Under the pieces are notes generated by a model. That model was not told the DNA's origin, did no database searches, and saw only the letters and a list, made by a program, of their open reading frames with translations. A stretch of 64,000 nucleotides of DNA from positions 18,720,848 to 18,784,847 of the forward strand of contig NC_045141.1 of assembly GCF_008831285.2 (NCBI RefSeq), read 5' to 3'. Origin of the DNA: Nymphaea colorata. Its lineage: Eukaryota; Streptophyta; Magnoliopsida; Nymphaeales; Nymphaeaceae. Positions 60,521 to 64,000 of the stretch are shown here, one piece after another (position 1 is the stretch's first letter; each line of letters opens with the position of its first letter). A program made the translations under genes and the position numbers.

Positions 60521-63094
60521 TACTCCTACTATACTGTCCCTTTGCCTTACTCGCGCGGCGGTTTGGGGAAGAAGCAGCGCGCTAGCGAAGCAGAGAGGGA
60601 AGTGGCAACACCGCAGCACTTCACAAGCACCACAAACGCGCTGTGCGGGTGGCTTGCGTGGGTCCCGCCAACTCAAGATCTCCCCATCCATGCCTGCCGA
60701 CTCCACTCTATTTTAAAGGACCATTTTCATTTTGGGTCCTCAATTTTTCACCATAATTCAGGGCAAGCCACCTTCACCTTTCTCATTTTCCTTATACATC
60801 ATACGTTGTGAAAACCTTTCTGGATCTGAGATCCGTGGTGGTACGAATCCTTAGAATCTTAGATTCATAAATTTCAGATTTTTTTTTAATCTGACTTTAA
60901 AATTATGGTTTTTAATATGCAGCATGCATGTTACTGATATCTTCATTTTAAACCTTTCAAAACACACCTTTTAAATCAACAGCAATCTATGAATTTGCCG
61001 TTGTCTTTTATATTAACATTTCAATAATAAAAAAATCCGCACATTTCATAAAAGTAACTTAGAATCAAAACATGTTTTATAACAAAATAAATTTCATAAA
61101 GATGTTTATATTTTATTTAAAATAAATTTTAATGAAAAATTAAAGGGCTATATATATAAACTCTAATTATGTAGAGCCACCTAACCATTTAATTAAGGCA
61201 GCTCATTTAGAAACTAAGAATAGATGACGAAAATATTCATCAACTTTTTCTTTTTATTTTTTTCTTAATCGTCCATTATAATGGATCAATGACTCTGAAC
61301 TCTGAAAAGCTAGAGTCACCATTCAATTTTCACACACACATATATATATATATATATAACTCTAAATGACAAATGGTTATAAGCCTTCTTGTTCTTAAGG
61401 TGAACCAAAAAGTACGTTAAACAACTAATTCAATAGTTAGTATATAAAAAATAACTTTTATTTCATTTTTTCCCTTTATTTGGTAATTTTCATATTCATT
61501 GTAAGTTTACACTACGTTTAACTCTACCCAGTCACAATGATATATGTTTAATTGTATACATTTAAACTAGCTATCCTGTCCATTAATACTTATATAATTA
61601 AGGCGAGGTATAAGTTTGCTTCATTAATGCTACAAACTGTCTAAAATAACAGCGAACCAAATTAAATTAGCCCGAATGTACGATGTGGCGCATACTAACC
61701 CACCCCGGGCCCGTAGGCAGCTTCATTTAGTGCCCAATAAAGAACAATAATTGGGTACATAAATGCAATGAGTATGCATCCTTGGGGAAAATGTATTGAC
61801 TGAAGACAACTAGTAGTTTTATACACGACCATACAACCTTTTAACTTTTATTAAAATCTTTAATATAAGCTTATTATCAAGTTCAATCAATTGCATTGAT
61901 AAAAACTTGGCTGATGTGAGCCATTGTTGTACCAGTCCACATAAATAAATTGTCTTAATATATAAGTGCCATTTAAATGTAAAACTTAGGACGTGTTTGA
62001 ATGACATCATCGTAGGAAACTTTTTTGAAAAAATCGGTTTTGCAAAAAAAAAAAAGGAGGTTTTATTCATTTTTCAAAAATTGGTTTGTGTGTTTGGATG
62101 ATACAAGCAAAACTCATTTTTTTTGTAAATAACTTGGGAGGACTAAGTTAATCAACTTATTGAAAAACAGGATATGATTTTTTTAGAAAATCTGGTTTTG
62201 GTGTTGTTTGGATGCAAAATGTCGCTTCACATCCAAAAAGCTCTTTTGGAGTGTCATCCATTGATTATTGTCTTGTAGTAGGTTTAAATCGGGTTTGGAG
62301 AAGACTCACTTGTAATCTTTTGACCTATCATTAAGTCGGGATGACTGTCTGGTGGGAACCAAAATTTTGTATTAACATTTAAACTCTATCGGCAACAACT
62401 TCCTCTTATATCTTGGAGAGGGATCGGCGTCGGCATCGTGAGTATTCTTTGGCCGCAACGGGTCCGATCCTACCAGTTGGTCCAGATTTGAAAAGAGAAG
62501 GACTTAGCGACAAGAATACTTTGAGTTTGATTGCGTTTTTGAAACCAAGCCTAATGCGGAAGTGCGGGGTGCTTGGAAGAATATCATTTTGGAGTTTGAG
62601 AGGCAGTTCACAGATTTTGGAGTATTATTTGTCTATTCTTCATGAGGGGCTTCTTTTTTTCTTCTCTTATTGATAGTTTTTTCTATACATATTTTTTTTC
62701 AAATTTTTAATAAAAATTAGAGGCCTAACCTTATGGTAAAATGGTCTTGAGATTTACTTGATAAACTTAAGGGTTGAACACTCACACTCTGTAAATCTGT
62801 CCTCAAAGAATGGGGCGGATTTATAAACACCAAGTTTTAGTTTTTCGTAAATTTGATTTGATATTTGCAATAGATTCACGAAACAGTCACAAAGTATTCT
62901 AGCTGACAATTAACCCCTTCAAAAAATAATATGCAAAGTAGAAGAGCATCCGATCTCCACTTAAAAAAATTAAATGGAACATGTATTTTGTTTTTATTGA
63001 TATGTGAGTTGATATGGGCTGTATTAGCCACTGTTTTAAGAGCTCCCCATATATGGATTCTCATTTAGAAAACTGGCGATTATTATCAATAGTG

Positions 63095-63420
63095 TTTTTA
63101 ACACAAAAAATGCCGTTTCTTTAGAAAAGCGCGTATTATATGCCAAAAACACCTTTGCCGTATAAAACGGGAATAAAACACGTTTTTTTAAAAAACATGT
63201 ATAATACCCGTATTATATGTTTTTTTCATTTTTTACAGTTTTTTGCCTTTTTTATTAATTTTCCTTTTTTTATAATTTTTAAGATATATTAAATGTTTAA
63301 AATTTTTAAAAAATTTACCAAACTTTTCTCGTTTTATTCTCGAGATATAGAACTTTGCCGTATTATACTTATATTTTTCTTCGCCGTTTAATACTCGTAT
63401 ACTTGTTTTTTGACAGTTTT
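63095..63420. repeat. Degenerate inverted-repeat patch with GCCGTATTAT and CCGTATAAAAC words
   Basis: GCGTATTATATG, GCCGTATAAAACGGG, CCCGTATTATATG, GCCGTATTATAC and GCCGTTTAATACTCG recur in both orientations in AT-rich DNA. It resembles a decayed counterpart of the CGTATCG patch at 24.7 kb. No coding signal. Confidence 0.5.
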
Positions 63421-64000
63421 ACACATATCAACGTGTGCAATTTGTGGATGTAAACTGGCAATTACTTTACTGTTTAAAGGGGATGTATTGTATAAATAAA
63501 TTTTTTGAATTTTATTTCGTAAATGAAATACCTAAACGTGCTTTAACAATGTGGAAATTAGGAGTATTTTTCTACTGTTGAACTTTCCAACTATTTGAAG
63601 TGTTTTTGCTCTTATTTGTTTTCTTGAACAAACAATAGAGGCTGTTCGCAAACAGTAACATTATGTTACTGTTGGGTTTGATGCAGGAGACACCAACATA
63701 ATATTACTTTTCTCAATCAGCTTCTAAGAATTTATTTGGTAATAAAAACAGGGTTGTTACTATTGCATGTATTCAACCTAAGATTGAGACATGTTCATGA
63801 AACACCATTCTAATAATTAAGGCCGATACATGAAATCTTATGTACAATTACTGTTGCCAAATGCCTCAGAAGGAATCTTTGTTTTTAATGAGCTCAGTGT
63901 CTTTGAAGGAGTACTTTGTTTTCCCCACACTTTCGGCATCAAACCCGTTGGAGGAGTCCTCCAAATATTTTATTAATCCAACAGTACCAAAAAAACAATA

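Larger units (their letters stand above)
60454..64000. other. Thioredoxin m upstream region and AT-rich intergenic DNA
   Basis: The first 350 bp hold the leader and a TTTAAAATAG sequence near 60710-60720 that could act as a TATA-like site on the minus strand. Beyond lie (CA)n(TA)n at about 61331-61358, TTTGGATGA-containing MITE-like sequence near 61990-62260, a GGGTTGAACACT tRNA box B-like word near 62772, and a patch of CGTATTAT/CGTATAAAAC words at 63100-63420. No gene recognised. Confidence 0.5.

Noticed and set aside
60233-60811. Plus-strand frames of 192 and 124 codons
   Set aside because: They lie antisense to thioredoxin m exon 1 and its CCT-repeat leader; no domain is recognisable.

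Overview
This window is nuclear DNA of a land plant, almost certainly a flowering plant. Every recognisable gene belongs to a plant family: a three-domain monothiol glutaredoxin of the GRXS17 type, a class B heat stress transcription factor, an RMA-type RING E3 ligase, a chloroplast m-type thioredoxin with a transit peptide, and a conserved basic/acidic nuclear-type protein. Genes have plant-type GT-AG introns, some very long (5.3 and 6.6 kb), and are separated by AT-rich, repeat-laden DNA. I cannot name the species. There is no sign of prokaryotic operons, CRISPR arrays, rRNA or intact tRNA genes.

Layout. 1-4,400: AT-rich intergenic DNA ending in a MITE-like element and a TATA box. 4,475-11,458 (+): GRXS17, 3 exons, 497 aa. 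11,459-12,070: short convergent gap. 12,071-15,667 (-): heat stress factor, 2 exons, 243 aa, HSFB5-like. 15,668-25,118: intergenic, with a 314-bp tandem duplication, a TIR element interrupted by a SINE-like insertion, and a CGTATCG-rich palindromic patch. 25,119-33,599 (-): conserved K/R/E/S-rich protein, 8 exons, with an apparent one-base frameshift or an alternative donor in exon 1. 33,600-40,346: intergenic with nested duplications. 40,347-41,126 (-): RMA-like tail-anchored RING E3 ligase in one coding exon, perhaps with a 5'UTR exon near 45.5 kb. 45,660-53,280: intergenic, with a 64-73-bp minisatellite broken by a TIR element. 53,281-60,453 (-): thioredoxin m, 2 exons, 179 aa. 60,454-64,000: AT-rich intergenic.

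The genes do not form a co-transcribed system. Two of the five products have a thioredoxin fold (GRXS17 in cytosol/nucleus, Trx m in plastid). A heat stress factor sits tail-to-tail with GRXS17, whose Arabidopsis relative is linked to heat tolerance; whether this adjacency matters is unknown. The observations most worth following are the exon-1 frameshift of the conserved protein, the polyglycine insertion inside the heat factor DNA-binding domain, the composite low-complexity block in the GRXS17 intron, the TIR family with GGCTGCACA ends, and dispersed GGATYTGAGATCC motifs. I found nothing that qualifies with confidence as a new biological system.
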